This document shows, one piece after another, positions 42,121 through 51,289 of a DNA stretch of 64,000 nucleotides. Position 1 is the stretch's first letter. Each line of letters starts with the position of its first letter. This DNA comes from Allorhizobium paknamense. Its GTDB lineage: Bacteria > Pseudomonadota > Alphaproteobacteria > Rhizobiales > Rhizobiaceae. The stretch covers positions 26,464-90,463 of the forward strand of contig NZ_JAUSWH010000019.1 of assembly GCF_030815125.1 (NCBI RefSeq), read 5' to 3'. Position numbers and translations under genes: made by a program. Under the pieces are notes generated by a model. It saw only the letters and a list, made by a program, of their open reading frames with translations, did no database searches and had not been told where the DNA came from.

Positions 42121-45100
42121 TGACGCATCTCGCCGATCCACCGCGCCGCAAGAGTTTCAATCTTTCAGCCTGGGCGTTGAAGCACCAATCCTTCGTGATC
42201 TTCCTGATGATCCTCACCCTGCTTGCGGGTGTGTGGAGCTATCAGCGGCTGTCACGCAATGAGGATCCGCCCTTCACCATCAAGACCATGGTTGTCTCTG
42301 CCGCCTGGCCCGGGGCGGGGACGGCGGATACCGTCAATCTCCTGACCGACAAGCTGGAAAAGAAGCTTTCGGAAACGCCCTATCTCGATTTTACCCAGAG
42401 CTATTCAAGGCCCGGCCAGTCCGTGATTTTCGTCAATCTGCGCGACAGCACGCCGCCGGAAAAGGTGCCGGATATCTGGTATCAGGTCCGCAAGAAGATG
42501 AGCGATCTTGCCCCTAGCCTGCCGCAGGGTGTGCAGGGACCGTTCTTCGACGATGAGTTTGGCGATACTTTCGGCAGCATCTATGCCTTTCATGCGGAAG
42601 GGTTCTCCCCGGCAGAACTTAGAAACCGTGTCGAGGATATCCGGGCGGAACTTCTCTCCGTACCCGATATCGGCAAGGTCAATATTCTGGGCGTGCAGGA
42701 AGAGGAGATCGTCATCGAATTCTCGCCTGCCAAGCTGGCGTCCTTCGGTGTGGACCCCGCCACGGCGCTGGAGGCGATCCGCGCCCAGAATGCGGTCACG
42801 CCAACCGGCATTCTGCGCACATCCGAAGAGAATATTTCCCTGCGTGTCAGCGGCGCCTTCATTTCGGAGCGGAGCCTGCATGACATGACCTTCAAGGTGG
42901 ATGGCCGCTTCATCCGGCTGGAGGATGTGGCGACGATTTCCCGGCAGCCTGTCGATCCGCCAGCACCCACGGTGCGGGTGAATGGCGAGCCGGTGATTGC
43001 GCTGGCGATTTCCATGGCGGATAACGGCAATCTTCTGGAATTCGGCGCGGCGGTGAAGGACAGGATGGGCAGCATCGCCGCGACCCTGCCGCATGGCATC
43101 GAGATGATCCAGGTGGCGGATCAGACGACGGTGGTCAAGGATGCAGTGGGCGGCTTCGTCAAAGTGCTGATCGAGGCTATCGTCATCGTGCTGGCGGTTT
43201 CTTTCATCTCGCTTGGCACGCGGGCGGGGCTGGTGATCACCGCCTCCATTCCGCTGGTGCTGGCCATGACCTTTTTCGGCATGGACCTTGCCGGGATCGG
43301 CCTGCAGCGGATTTCATTGGGGGCGCTGATCATTGCGCTGGGCCTTCTGGTGGATGACGCCATGATCACCGTGGAGAGCATGGTCTCCTGCCTGGAAGGC
43401 GGCAAGGATAGAACAGTGGCTGCCAGCCATGCCTATGAGACGACGGCCTTTCCCATGCTGACCGGCACCCTTGTGATGATTGCGGGCTTCATTCCGGTGG
43501 GGTTCGCCCAGTCCAGCGCCGGGGAATATACCTTCTCGCTGTTCATGGTGGTGCTGATCTCGCTCATCTCCTCCTGGATCGTGGCGGTGCTGTTTTCGCC
43601 CATTCTCGGCACCTGGATGCTGCCGAAGACCATGGCAGCCGTTGACCACGGCAGTGGCCGGGTGGTCAAGGCCTATCGGTGCGTGCTGGAGTTTTCGCTG
43701 TCGCATCGCTGGATCACACTCATGGGGGCGGTCGGTCTTCTGATCGCGTCCGGCTTTGGTGCAACACGGCTGGAGCAGCAGTTCTTCCCCGCCTCTGACC
43801 GTCCGGAACTGCTTGTCAGCCTGACTTTGCCGCAAAATGCGTCGCGAGCAGCCACCGATGCCCGGGCCCGGCAGGTGGAAGCCTTGCTGAAGGCCGATGC
43901 GGATGTGGATCACTTCACCACCTATGTCGGCTCCGGCTCCATCCGCTTTTACCTGCCGATGGATCTGCTGCTGGAAAACGACAATGTGTCCGAAACGGTG
44001 GTCGTGACCAAGGGGATCGAGCAGCGCGACGCGGTACGGGCGCGGCTTGAGGCAGCTCTTGCCCGGGATTTTCCCGAGGCGATCACCCGGGTTTCTCCGC
44101 TGGAACTGGGGCCGCCGGTCGGCTGGCCGCTGAAGTTCCGCGTGACCGGCCCGGACTATGCTAGGGTGCGGGAACTGGCCCTGAAAACGGCGAGCCTGGT
44201 GGGGGATGATCCGCTGACCCGCGATGTCAACCTGACCGCAGGCGAACCGCAACGCCGCCTGACCGTGGTGGTCAACCAGATCGAAGCGCGGGCACTTGGC
44301 ATGAGTTCGGAATCGGTTGCCAGCGAAATCGCGGCCCTGTTCTCAGGCTCGACCGTTACGACGGTGCGCGACGGTGACCGGCTGGTCAATGTGGTGGTCA
44401 AGGGGATGGAAGCGGACCGCAATTCCGTTGCCACGCTCGCAAACATGACGCTGCGGGGCAGCGATGGCCGTGCCGTGCCGTTGCGGCAGGTCGCCAACAT
44501 TGATTACGGCATGGAAGAGCCGGTGATCTGGCATCGCCAGGGCAAGCCGGTGATCACCGTGCAGGCCGATGTGCCGAAGGGCGTGCAAGCCGCCACTGTC
44601 GCCGAAGGGCTGGAGGGGCGGTTGGCAACGCTTCGGGCCTCGTTGCCGGAAGGCTATGCCATCGAGGCCGGCGGCATTACGGAGGAAGCGGCCAAGGGCA
44701 ATGCCTCGGTCTTCGCCGTGATCCCGATCATGTTGATCGTCATCCTGGCGCTGCTGATGGTGCAATTGCAGAGCTTCTCGCGCATGGCCCTTGCCGTGGC
44801 CATGGCGCCCTTCGGGCTGATCGGCGTGGTGGCAGCCATGCTGCCGACCGGGACGCCCATGGGTTTTGTGGCGCAATTGGGGGTGATCGCGCTTTCCGGC
44901 ATGATCATTCGCAACGCGGTGATTCTTATCCAGGAGGTGGATGAGATCGTGGCGCAGGGGGTGCCCGTGCGGCAGGCGATTGTCCAGGCCGCCATGCACC
45001 GGGCCCGGCCCATTGTGCTGACCGCATGCGCTGCCATCCTCGGCATGATTCCGATTGCCGTGCAGATTTTCTGGGGCCCGATGGCCTATGCGATCATCGG

Positions 45101-45197
45101 CGGTCTGGCAGGAGCGACGGTTCTGACCCTGACACTGTTACCCTGTTTGATACTGTGGCTTTTGACCGTGCAAAGTGGAGAGCAAAAGCTCGCCTGA
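42120..45197 (+). CDS. RND-family multidrug efflux pump
   Basis: The inner-membrane protein has 1025 residues and 12 TM segments, with two large periplasmic loops (residues about 50-335 and 560-860). The proton relay carboxylates lie in LGLLVDDAMITVE (TM4); the TM10 element is SGMIIRNAVILIQEVDEI. It belongs to the HAE1/heavy AcrB-like branch with N-terminal FNLSAWALKHQSFVIF, resembling VexF/MexK-type pumps. The start is the ATG at 42120 inside the adaptor stop (a GTG one codon earlier is possible). A strong terminator follows at 45232. Confidence 0.92.
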   Translation: MTHLADPPRRKSFNLSAWALKHQSFVIFLMILTLLAGVWSYQRLSRNEDPPFTIKTMVVSAAWPGAGTADTVNLLTDKLEKKLSETPYLDFTQSYSRPGQSVIFVNLRDSTPPEKVPDIWYQVRKKMSDLAPSLPQGVQGPFFDDEFGDTFGSIYAFHAEGFSPAELRNRVEDIRAELLSVPDIGKVNILGVQEEEIVIEFSPAKLASFGVDPATALEAIRAQNAVTPTGILRTSEENISLRVSGAFISERSLHDMTFKVDGRFIRLEDVATISRQPVDPPAPTVRVNGEPVIALAISMADNGNLLEFGAAVKDRMGSIAATLPHGIEMIQVADQTTVVKDAVGGFVKVLIEAIVIVLAVSFISLGTRAGLVITASIPLVLAMTFFGMDLAGIGLQRISLGALIIALGLLVDDAMITVESMVSCLEGGKDRTVAASHAYETTAFPMLTGTLVMIAGFIPVGFAQSSAGEYTFSLFMVVLISLISSWIVAVLFSPILGTWMLPKTMAAVDHGSGRVVKAYRCVLEFSLSHRWITLMGAVGLLIASGFGATRLEQQFFPASDRPELLVSLTLPQNASRAATDARARQVEALLKADADVDHFTTYVGSGSIRFYLPMDLLLENDNVSETVVVTKGIEQRDAVRARLEAALARDFPEAITRVSPLELGPPVGWPLKFRVTGPDYARVRELALKTASLVGDDPLTRDVNLTAGEPQRRLTVVVNQIEARALGMSSESVASEIAALFSGSTVTTVRDGDRLVNVVVKGMEADRNSVATLANMTLRGSDGRAVPLRQVANIDYGMEEPVIWHRQGKPVITVQADVPKGVQAATVAEGLEGRLATLRASLPEGYAIEAGGITEEAAKGNASVFAVIPIMLIVILALLMVQLQSFSRMALAVAMAPFGLIGVVAAMLPTGTPMGFVAQLGVIALSGMIIRNAVILIQEVDEIVAQGVPVRQAIVQAAMHRARPIVLTACAAILGMIPIAVQIFWGPMAYAIIGGLAGATVLTLTLLPCLILWLLTVQSGEQKLA

Positions 45198-45231
45198 GAA
45201 AATCGGCAGGGAACCCAGTCAAAATAAAAGG

Positions 45232-45256
45232 AGCGGCGATCTTTTCGCCGCTTTTT
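45232..45256 (+). terminator. Intrinsic terminator of the efflux operon
   Basis: AGCGGCGA (45232-45239) pairs with TCGCCGCT (45245-45252), followed by TTTTC. It lies 34 bases after the pump stop codon. The stem is GC-rich with no mismatch. Confidence 0.9.
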
Positions 45257-45528
45257 CTGTTTGGGGCAGGCCGGTTTTTCTCAGAAATATTGTCCTGCAC
45301 AAGGGTTTTTGGTGCGGCGCAGTAGAAGTGCGCGTGCCATCACAGGTAGAATGCGCGGATTTTGTTGTAATGGCTAATTGTCATAAAGGGAATTTTTATA
45401 AATAGCTGAAATTCATAAATGTTTTGACAAACCTTCCATGAGATGGCAGGTTTGGCGACGGGAAGTGGGCATAACATTCGAATCGAACGCAACAATCAAA
45501 GCAATCTTGGATTGCAAGGAGATATGTG
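45257..45528. other. AT-rich intergenic region upstream of the dioxygenase-like gene
   Basis: No gene is visible. It contains TTGACA at 45424-45429 and an imperfect hairpin, AAACCTTCCAT/ATGGCAGGTTT, at about 45429-45453, near where a promoter for 45529 could lie. The stretch 45359-45425 is markedly AT-rich for this genome. No clear -10 partner was found. Confidence 0.4.
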
Positions 45529-46488
45529 ATGCAGACGATGAGCTCACCACCGCAGGATCTTGAGGCCGTCGCCCGCAGCGGTTCCCGATGGAAGCGCATG
45601 GCGGTCAGAATTCCCACCTATCTTGCGGATGTGCGGGAAAATCCCGCCTGGCTGCCGATGTTTGTGCTGGCCCGGACCATGCCAGGGCGACGTCTTCACT
45701 GGATGCTGGCGCGCAAGCCGAAGACAATGGTGGCAGGCGACGATACCATGTTTGACGCCACGGTGGGGAATGCGGTTTCAGCTTTGAAGAGCGATGGCAT
45801 TTTTACCGGTCTGCAATTGCCGGAGGCCATTCATCGCGAAATCCACGCCTTTGCTTTGAAGACTCCCTGCTTCGGCAATTTCAATCGGCGGCTGGAGTTT
45901 CTGGCCGGTGAACAGGCGGAGGCGGAAAAGCGTTTTGGCCGGTCATTGCTCAGCGGCCATCTCTTCGAACGGATTCTCGAATGCGAAGCGGCTTTGAAAA
46001 TTCAGCGCGATCCCTTGCTGATCGCCATTGCCCGCCAATATCTGGGGGCGCAGGCCAGGCTGATTACCACCCGCGTCTGGTGGAGCTTTCCGACCGAAGC
46101 GACGGAGGCGGATCGCAGGCTGGCCTCGCTGGACAAGTTCCACTTCGACCTCGATGACTGGCGGATGCTGAAATTCTTCTTCAACATCAATGAGGTGGAT
46201 GAGGGTACCGGCCCGCATGTCTTCGTCAAGGGCAGCCATCAGCGGAGAATGCTGAAGCATCAATATACGCTTCTGGTCGGTCATCCGGCGGATGAGGTGC
46301 TGGATTATTACGGTCCTGACAGGGCTGTGACGCTGACCGGGCCGGCGGGCTCGGGGTTCGTGGAAGATCCCTTTGGCTTCCATATGGGAACCGTACCGAC
46401 GAAAAAGCCGAGGCTGATGATGGAAATCGGCTTTGGTGTCTCCAAGCCGTCGCGGCGCCGCTTTCACGGAGAGCCGATCATCCGCTGA
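45529..46488 (+). CDS. Phytanoyl-CoA-dioxygenase-like Fe(II)/2-oxoglutarate protein
   Basis: The product has 319 residues. The motif KFHFDLDDWRMLKFFFNINE gives the H-x-D metal pair, GPHVFVKGSHQRRM is the PhyH-type strand, and PFGFHMGTVP carries the distal His, followed by an Arg region (KKPRLMMEIGFG). This matches the PhyH/ectoine-hydroxylase-like superfamily. The ATG at 45529 has AAGGAG upstream. It stands alone; its substrate is unknown and it could be involved in lipid or secondary-metabolite hydroxylation. Confidence 0.65.
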   Translation: MQTMSSPPQDLEAVARSGSRWKRMAVRIPTYLADVRENPAWLPMFVLARTMPGRRLHWMLARKPKTMVAGDDTMFDATVGNAVSALKSDGIFTGLQLPEAIHREIHAFALKTPCFGNFNRRLEFLAGEQAEAEKRFGRSLLSGHLFERILECEAALKIQRDPLLIAIARQYLGAQARLITTRVWWSFPTEATEADRRLASLDKFHFDLDDWRMLKFFFNINEVDEGTGPHVFVKGSHQRRMLKHQYTLLVGHPADEVLDYYGPDRAVTLTGPAGSGFVEDPFGFHMGTVPTKKPRLMMEIGFGVSKPSRRRFHGEPIIR

Positions 46489-46511
46489 TCGATTATATTT
46501 TCAGTATCGCT

Positions 46512-46547
46512 AAAAAAGTGGGGGTGCGCGTGGCGAGCCCCCTTTTT
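46512..46547. terminator. Bidirectional intrinsic terminator
   Basis: AAAAAAG-T-GGGGG (46512-46524) pairs with CCCCC-TTTTT (46538-46547). It has A-run and T-run on opposite sides, so it works on both strands. It ends the dioxygenase gene. A CTGAAA/TTTCAG hairpin at 46583-46598 lies before the next gene and could be an operator. Confidence 0.75.
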
Positions 46548-46670
46548 CTTGTGGGCATGGCTGTTGACAAGCAAATCGAAATCTGAAAAAAATTTCAGCA
46601 ACAGAAAAAAATATCACGCTGCAGCTTCGGGTTCCTGAAGGAGCCGGGGATTGGCGGCGAGGGAGGGTCC

Positions 46671-47618
46671 ATGTCGGTCAATGGCAGGGATGAGGATTCA
46701 AGTCTTGCGACGCGGGCAGCGTGGCTGCATTACGCGGGCGGCTTGACGCAGGCGGAAGTGGCCAAGCGTCTGGGGCTGACCTCTTTGAAGGCGCATCGTC
46801 TGATTACCAAAGCCAACCAGGAAGGGTTGGTGAAGGTGTTCATCGATGGCGAAGTATCCGAATGCGTGGCGCTTGAGCAGGCGCTGAGTGAGCGTTTCGG
46901 GCTGGATTATTGCGAAGTGGTGCCGGAATTCGACGCCGATGCCCTGCCGCTGAAGGCGTTGGGCATTGCGGGTGCACAATTTCTGCGCCGCGAGATGGAG
47001 CACGGTGAAGACTGCCTGATCGGCATGGGCCATGGCCGCACGCTGGCCGCCTCGGTGGAATATCTGCCGCGCACTTCCGGTGTAAAGGCGCGGTTTGTCT
47101 CGCTGCTCGGCGGGTTGACGCGCAAGTTTTCGGCCAATCCGCATGATGTGATCCACCGTCTGGCGGATCGCACCGGGGCTGAGGCCTATGTGATGCCCGT
47201 GCCTTTCTTTGCCAATACGGCGGAGGATCGCGATGTGCTGTTCAATCAGCGCGGGGTGCAGGATGTGTTCGATCTCGCCAAGAGTGCCGATCTGCTGATG
47301 GTCGGCATCGGCACCACCGAGCGGGAAGCCTCGCTGGTGGCGACCGGGATGATCGAGACGGATGTGATCGATGATATTCGCGCCAGAGGCGGGGTCGGTG
47401 AAATGCTGGGGCATTTCTTCGATGCCGAGGGCCGTCCGGTCGAGACGAGCCTGTCCGACCGCACGTTTACGCTTGGGCGTGATGAGTTGCGCAACCGACG
47501 GATCGTGGCGATTTCCGGCGGAGGCATCAAGATTGCCGCCATGCGGGCGGTGTTGAAGAGCGGTTTTCTCACAGGTCTGATTACCGATGAGAAGACCGCG
47601 CGAATCCTAGTGGAATGA
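46671..47618 (+). CDS. eryD: EryD-type SorC/DeoR sugar-binding regulator
   Basis: The product has 315 residues. The N-terminal HTH (GGLTQAEVAKRLGLTSLKAH) precedes a SorC sugar-phosphate-binding domain (LIGMGHGRTLAASVEYLPRT; LLMVGIGTTEREASLVATGM; GGGIKIAAMRAVLKSGFLTG). The length and family match EryD, the erythritol-operon regulator of Brucella and rhizobia. It is upstream of the ABC/ery genes on the same strand but separated by two giant inverted repeats; its last three codons and stop lie inside the first repeat arm. The EryD assignment rests on family plus locus. Confidence 0.8.
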   Translation: MSVNGRDEDSSLATRAAWLHYAGGLTQAEVAKRLGLTSLKAHRLITKANQEGLVKVFIDGEVSECVALEQALSERFGLDYCEVVPEFDADALPLKALGIAGAQFLRREMEHGEDCLIGMGHGRTLAASVEYLPRTSGVKARFVSLLGGLTRKFSANPHDVIHRLADRTGAEAYVMPVPFFANTAEDRDVLFNQRGVQDVFDLAKSADLLMVGIGTTEREASLVATGMIETDVIDDIRARGGVGEMLGHFFDAEGRPVETSLSDRTFTLGRDELRNRRIVAISGGGIKIAAMRAVLKSGFLTGLITDEKTARILVE

Positions 47619-47685
47619 ATTTGACATTTGATACCCATTTGCGGCGATCTCGAGGATCAAATGTCAAATTCGAAAATTCCACTAG
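47607..47685. repeat. Long inverted repeat E1 overlapping the eryD stop codon
   Basis: The left arm (47607-47632) reads CTAGTGGAATGAATTTGACA then TTTGAT. The right arm (47656-47685) is its complement, with only a four-base bulge. The loop is 23 bases. It has 26 paired bases, far more than an ordinary terminator. It shares the CTAGTGG end and the TGACATTTG core with E2. Confidence 0.9.
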
Positions 47686-47698
47686 AATCAAAAGGTTG

Positions 47699-47771
47699 CT
47701 AGTGGTTTGATTGTGACATTTGCTCTCGAGAGTGCTGCACAGGGGTGCAAATGTCACAATCAAACCACTAG
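47699..47771. repeat. Long perfect inverted repeat E2 before the ABC operon
   Basis: The left arm (47699-47722) starts CTAGTGGTTTGATTGTGACA and the right arm (47748-47771) is its exact 24-base complement. The 25-base loop begins with its own palindrome, CTCTCGAGAG. The 303-base gap from 47619 to 47921 holds E1, E2 and about 150 bases in which I see no gene. Confidence 0.92.
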
Positions 47772-47921
47772 CCGAGGAAAAGTGATCGGCGCGTTCGTAA
47801 TGAAAGGGATCTGACGGGACGTCTGGAGGGGCTGACCGGCGGAGAAAAGAGGAGGAGTGCCGGTCTTGCGACCGGCAGGCGGGCCCGTGTGGCCTGTCGA
47901 GACCCGGAGGAGAAGAAAGTC

Positions 47922-49367
47922 ATGTACGAGAAGGAAAAGGATCTGATCGGCGCGTTTCTTCGCGGCGAAACGGATAGACGCGGCCTGCTGAAAGGCCTCA
48001 CCGCACTGGGTGTGGCCGCAGGCACCGCTGGCACGCTGATGAACATGATGTCGAGCGAGGCGCTGGCCGCCGACTTCGACTGGAAGGCGCACAAGGGCAA
48101 GAAGCTGAAGCTGCTTTTGAACAAGCACCCTTACGCCGATGCCATGATCGCCAACCTTGCCAATTTCAAGGAGTTGACGGGCATCGAGATCACCTACGAC
48201 GTCTTCCCCGAAGATGTCTATTTCGACAAGGTGACGGCCGCGCTCTCCTCGGGGTCTTCTGAATATGATGCCTTCATGACCGGTGCCTACATGACCTGGA
48301 CCTATGGTCCGGCGGGCTGGATCATGGACCTCAACGAGTGGATCAAGGACCCGAAGAAGACCAATCCCAAATATGCCTGGGACGATTTCCTGCCGGGCGT
48401 GAAGAATTCCTGCGCCTGGAACGGCCAGCCGGGCGGGGCGCTGGGGTCTGCCGACGCGAAACAATGGTGCATTCCCTGGGGCTTTGAGCAGAACAACATT
48501 TCCTACAACAAGAAGATGTTCGACAAGGTCGGCGTGTCCGTGCCGAAGAACATCGACGAGATGGTGGAAACCTCGGCCAAGCTCACCAAGGATGTTGGCG
48601 GCGGTGTCTACGGTATCGGCGTGCGCGGTTCGCGCTCCTGGGCGACGATCCACCCGGGCTTCCTTTCCGGCTATGCGAATTTTGGCCAGAAGGATCTGAA
48701 CGTTTCTGCCGACGGCAAGCTGTCGGCGGCAATGAACACCAAGGAATCCAAAGCTTTCCACGCCAAGTGGGTGAAGATGATCCAGGAAAGCGGGCCAAAG
48801 GACTGGTCCACCTATACCTGGTATCAGGTCGGCACCGATCTCGGGGCCGGAGCCTCCGCCATGATCTTCGATGCCGATATTCTCGGCTACTTCATGAATG
48901 GCGGCGACAACAAGCAGAAGGGTAATCTGGCCTATGCCGCCTTTGCCGCCAATCCGGATGCCAAGGCCGCAACGCCGAATATCTGGATCTGGTCGCTTGC
49001 CATGTCGAAGTTCTCCAAGGACAAGGACGCCACCTGGTACTTCCTGCAATGGGCCACGGGCCTGGAACACGCCATTTTCGGCGCGACCAAGATGGACTTC
49101 GTGAATCCTGTCCGTCAGGCCGTGTGGAAAGACCCGATCTTCACCGAGCGGCTCAACAAGAGCTATCCGGGCTATGTGGACATGTTCAACAGCTCGGCGC
49201 CCGGCGCGTCCATCAAGTTTACCGCCCAGCCGCTGTTCTTCGACGTCACCACCGAATGGGCGGCGACCTTGCAGAAAATGGTGGCCAAGCAGGTGCCGGT
49301 GGATGAAGGCCTCGACCAGCTGGCGGCGAGCATCAACAAGCAGCTGAAGGAGGCCGGACTGGGCTGA
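47922..49367 (+). CDS. ABC transporter substrate-binding protein of the sugar-alcohol importer
   Basis: The product has 481 residues. A Tat-type signal (TDRRGLLKGLTALGVAAGTA) ends with SSEALAADF. The mature protein belongs to extracellular solute-binding family 1 (KGKKLKLLLNKHPYADAMIA; YPGYVDMFNSSAPGASIKFT). It is related to MptA/GlpV-type proteins of rhizobia that bind polyols or glycerol phosphate-like compounds. The start at 47922 (MYEKEKDLIG) has GGAGGAG upstream. It is the first gene of the importer; with eryD and EryABC around it, a C4/C5 polyol substrate is likely. Confidence 0.85.
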   Translation: MYEKEKDLIGAFLRGETDRRGLLKGLTALGVAAGTAGTLMNMMSSEALAADFDWKAHKGKKLKLLLNKHPYADAMIANLANFKELTGIEITYDVFPEDVYFDKVTAALSSGSSEYDAFMTGAYMTWTYGPAGWIMDLNEWIKDPKKTNPKYAWDDFLPGVKNSCAWNGQPGGALGSADAKQWCIPWGFEQNNISYNKKMFDKVGVSVPKNIDEMVETSAKLTKDVGGGVYGIGVRGSRSWATIHPGFLSGYANFGQKDLNVSADGKLSAAMNTKESKAFHAKWVKMIQESGPKDWSTYTWYQVGTDLGAGASAMIFDADILGYFMNGGDNKQKGNLAYAAFAANPDAKAATPNIWIWSLAMSKFSKDKDATWYFLQWATGLEHAIFGATKMDFVNPVRQAVWKDPIFTERLNKSYPGYVDMFNSSAPGASIKFTAQPLFFDVTTEWAATLQKMVAKQVPVDEGLDQLAASINKQLKEAGLG

Positions 49368-49490
49368 GGCCCGCTGTGGCAGGCGGTCGGGTAACAGCAC
49401 TCCCTTGGGCCCGGCCGCCGCTTGCTTTTCGCATCGCTCTTCCGGTCCGGTCAGGGCCGGTCTATCCGAACGCATGAGGTGGAGCTTGCC

Positions 49491-50417
49491 ATGGCTTCCG
49501 TAACGTCACAGCCGTCCAGACCGGGTTCCGGTTTCCGCATTTCAAAGCGGGTGCTGCCCTATGTGCTGAGCCTGCCGGCTCTTCTGGTCTGCATCGGCAT
49601 TCTTGTTCCTTTCTTCACCGCCGTGGTGAATTCCTTCCAGCGCTATCGCCTCAGCCAGCCCTGGGCGCGCAAGTTCAACTGGGGTGAGAATTACCTCACC
49701 TTCTTCACCGATCCGGCCTTCTGGAACACGGTGAAGGTGTCGCTGACCTATGCGGTTCTGACGGTGGTGATCGAGCTTCTTCTGGGGCTTGGCATTGCGC
49801 TGTTGCTGCGCAAGCGCTCCGCGCTCAACAATTTCATCTCGATCATGCTGCTTTTGCCGCTGATGACCGCGCCTGCCCTGGCTGCGCTGATGTGGAAGCT
49901 CATGACCAATCCCGGCTTCGGCATTCTGTCCTATCTGGCAAGCCTGATCGGCCTGCATGATTTCCGTTGGGCATCCTCGCCCTCCACGGCTTTGCTGACT
50001 GTGGTGCTGGTGGATATCTGGGTCTACACGCCCTTCATCATGATCCTGCTTCTGGCTGGCTTGCGCTCGCTGCCGACCCAGCCCTTCGAGGCCGCGAGCC
50101 TCGATGGCGTGCCGCACAGCTTCGTATTCTTCCGCATCACTCTGCCGATGCTGACACCTTATATATTGACGGCAACGCTGTTTCGCCTGCTCGACAGCAT
50201 CCAGCAGTTCGACATCATCTACGCCATGACCCAGGGCGGCCCCGGCGATACGCTGACGGTGTTCCAGGTCGAAGCCTATCTCAACTTCTTCCAGGCCACC
50301 AATGTCGGCCGCTCGGCAGCGCTGATGATCATCCTCTGGGCGATCACGTACCTGCTCTCCAACATCTTCATCAAGAACTGGCTCCGGCTGCGCGAACGCG
50401 CCCGTGGCGAGGCGTGA
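49491..50417 (+). CDS. ABC polyol transporter permease 1 (MalF-like)
   Basis: The inner-membrane protein has 308 residues and about six TM segments. The EAA loop is FEAASLDGVPHSFVFFRITLPML near residue 200. The ATG at 49491 (MASVTSQPSRPGSG) has GGTGGAG seven bases before it; an upstream frame exists but lacks a ribosome site. It pairs with the permease at 50428, from which it is ten bases apart. Confidence 0.9.
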   Translation: MASVTSQPSRPGSGFRISKRVLPYVLSLPALLVCIGILVPFFTAVVNSFQRYRLSQPWARKFNWGENYLTFFTDPAFWNTVKVSLTYAVLTVVIELLLGLGIALLLRKRSALNNFISIMLLLPLMTAPALAALMWKLMTNPGFGILSYLASLIGLHDFRWASSPSTALLTVVLVDIWVYTPFIMILLLAGLRSLPTQPFEAASLDGVPHSFVFFRITLPMLTPYILTATLFRLLDSIQQFDIIYAMTQGGPGDTLTVFQVEAYLNFFQATNVGRSAALMIILWAITYLLSNIFIKNWLRLRERARGEA

Positions 50418-50427
50418 GGAGGCCGCA

Positions 50428-51285
50428 ATGGAACAGACATCTCCACTTGAAACCGTTCTGAGGGGCATTGCGCTGACCCTCGTCGTCATCTTCTTCATGT
50501 TCCCGATCATCTGGATCGTGCTCATGTCCTTCCAGACCAACGAGACCATCCTGACGATCCCGCCGAAGCTCGCCTTTACGCCAACGCTGGAAAATTACAC
50601 GGCGCTTATCACCGGCAAGCTCACGTCGGCGGCGGGCACGCTGGATATCGCCTTCATGCGCAATCTCGGCAACTCCGTCTTTCTGTCGGTGGCCTCGGTG
50701 GCGATCGCGCTGATCCTCGGCGTGCCTGCGGCCTATGCCTTTGCCCGGCATAAGTTCCGCGGCTCGGAGGATATTGCCTTCACGCTCCTGTCCTTCCGTT
50801 TTGCGCCACCGTTGCTCGTGCTGTTGCCGCTCACCCAGTATTTCCAGTGGATGGGCCTTTCCGACACCTATGTGGGGCTGATCTGGGTCTACCAGCTCAT
50901 CTGCCTGCCGCTGATCCTGTGGATCGTGCGCGGCTATTTCGAGGATATTTCGGCGGATGTGGAATATGCCTATCGCATTGCAGGTCATTCCTGGTTCGCC
51001 ACCTTCCGCAAGATCGCGCTGCCGCTGGCTGGCCCCGGCATCGCGGCGGCAGGCCTGCTCGCCTTCATCTTTGCCTGGAACAACTTCGTCTTCGCGCTGG
51101 TGCTGGCTTCTGCCGACAAGCAGCCGGTGACGGTCGGCGCGCTCGCTTTCGTCACGGCCTCCGGCATTCAATACGGACAAATCGCGGCGGCCATCGTGCT
51201 GTCCATCGCGCCCACGCTCGCCATTGCGCTCTATGCCCAGCGTTACCTGGTCGAGGGCCTCTCGCTCGGCGCCGTGAAGGGATAG
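50428..51285 (+). CDS. ABC polyol transporter permease 2 (MalG-like)
   Basis: The product has 285 residues and about six TM segments. The EAA loop is VEYAYRIAGHSWFATFRKIALPL, and the ending RYLVEGLSLGAVKG is typical of MalG-type permeases. The ATG at 50428 follows GAGGAGG. The first ATPase gene starts four bases after its stop, so the five transporter genes form a tight cluster. Confidence 0.9.
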   Translation: MEQTSPLETVLRGIALTLVVIFFMFPIIWIVLMSFQTNETILTIPPKLAFTPTLENYTALITGKLTSAAGTLDIAFMRNLGNSVFLSVASVAIALILGVPAAYAFARHKFRGSEDIAFTLLSFRFAPPLLVLLPLTQYFQWMGLSDTYVGLIWVYQLICLPLILWIVRGYFEDISADVEYAYRIAGHSWFATFRKIALPLAGPGIAAAGLLAFIFAWNNFVFALVLASADKQPVTVGALAFVTASGIQYGQIAAAIVLSIAPTLAIALYAQRYLVEGLSLGAVKG

Positions 51286-51289
51286 GATC

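Noticed and set aside
47607..47771. Pair of ordinary terminators for eryD
   Set aside because: Arms of 24-26 bases with 23-25-base loops and no T-runs do not fit intrinsic terminators.
47760..49475. 571-codon antisense frame over the binding-protein gene
   Set aside because: Shadow of the solute-binding protein gene; the real gene has a Tat signal and ribosome site on the plus strand.
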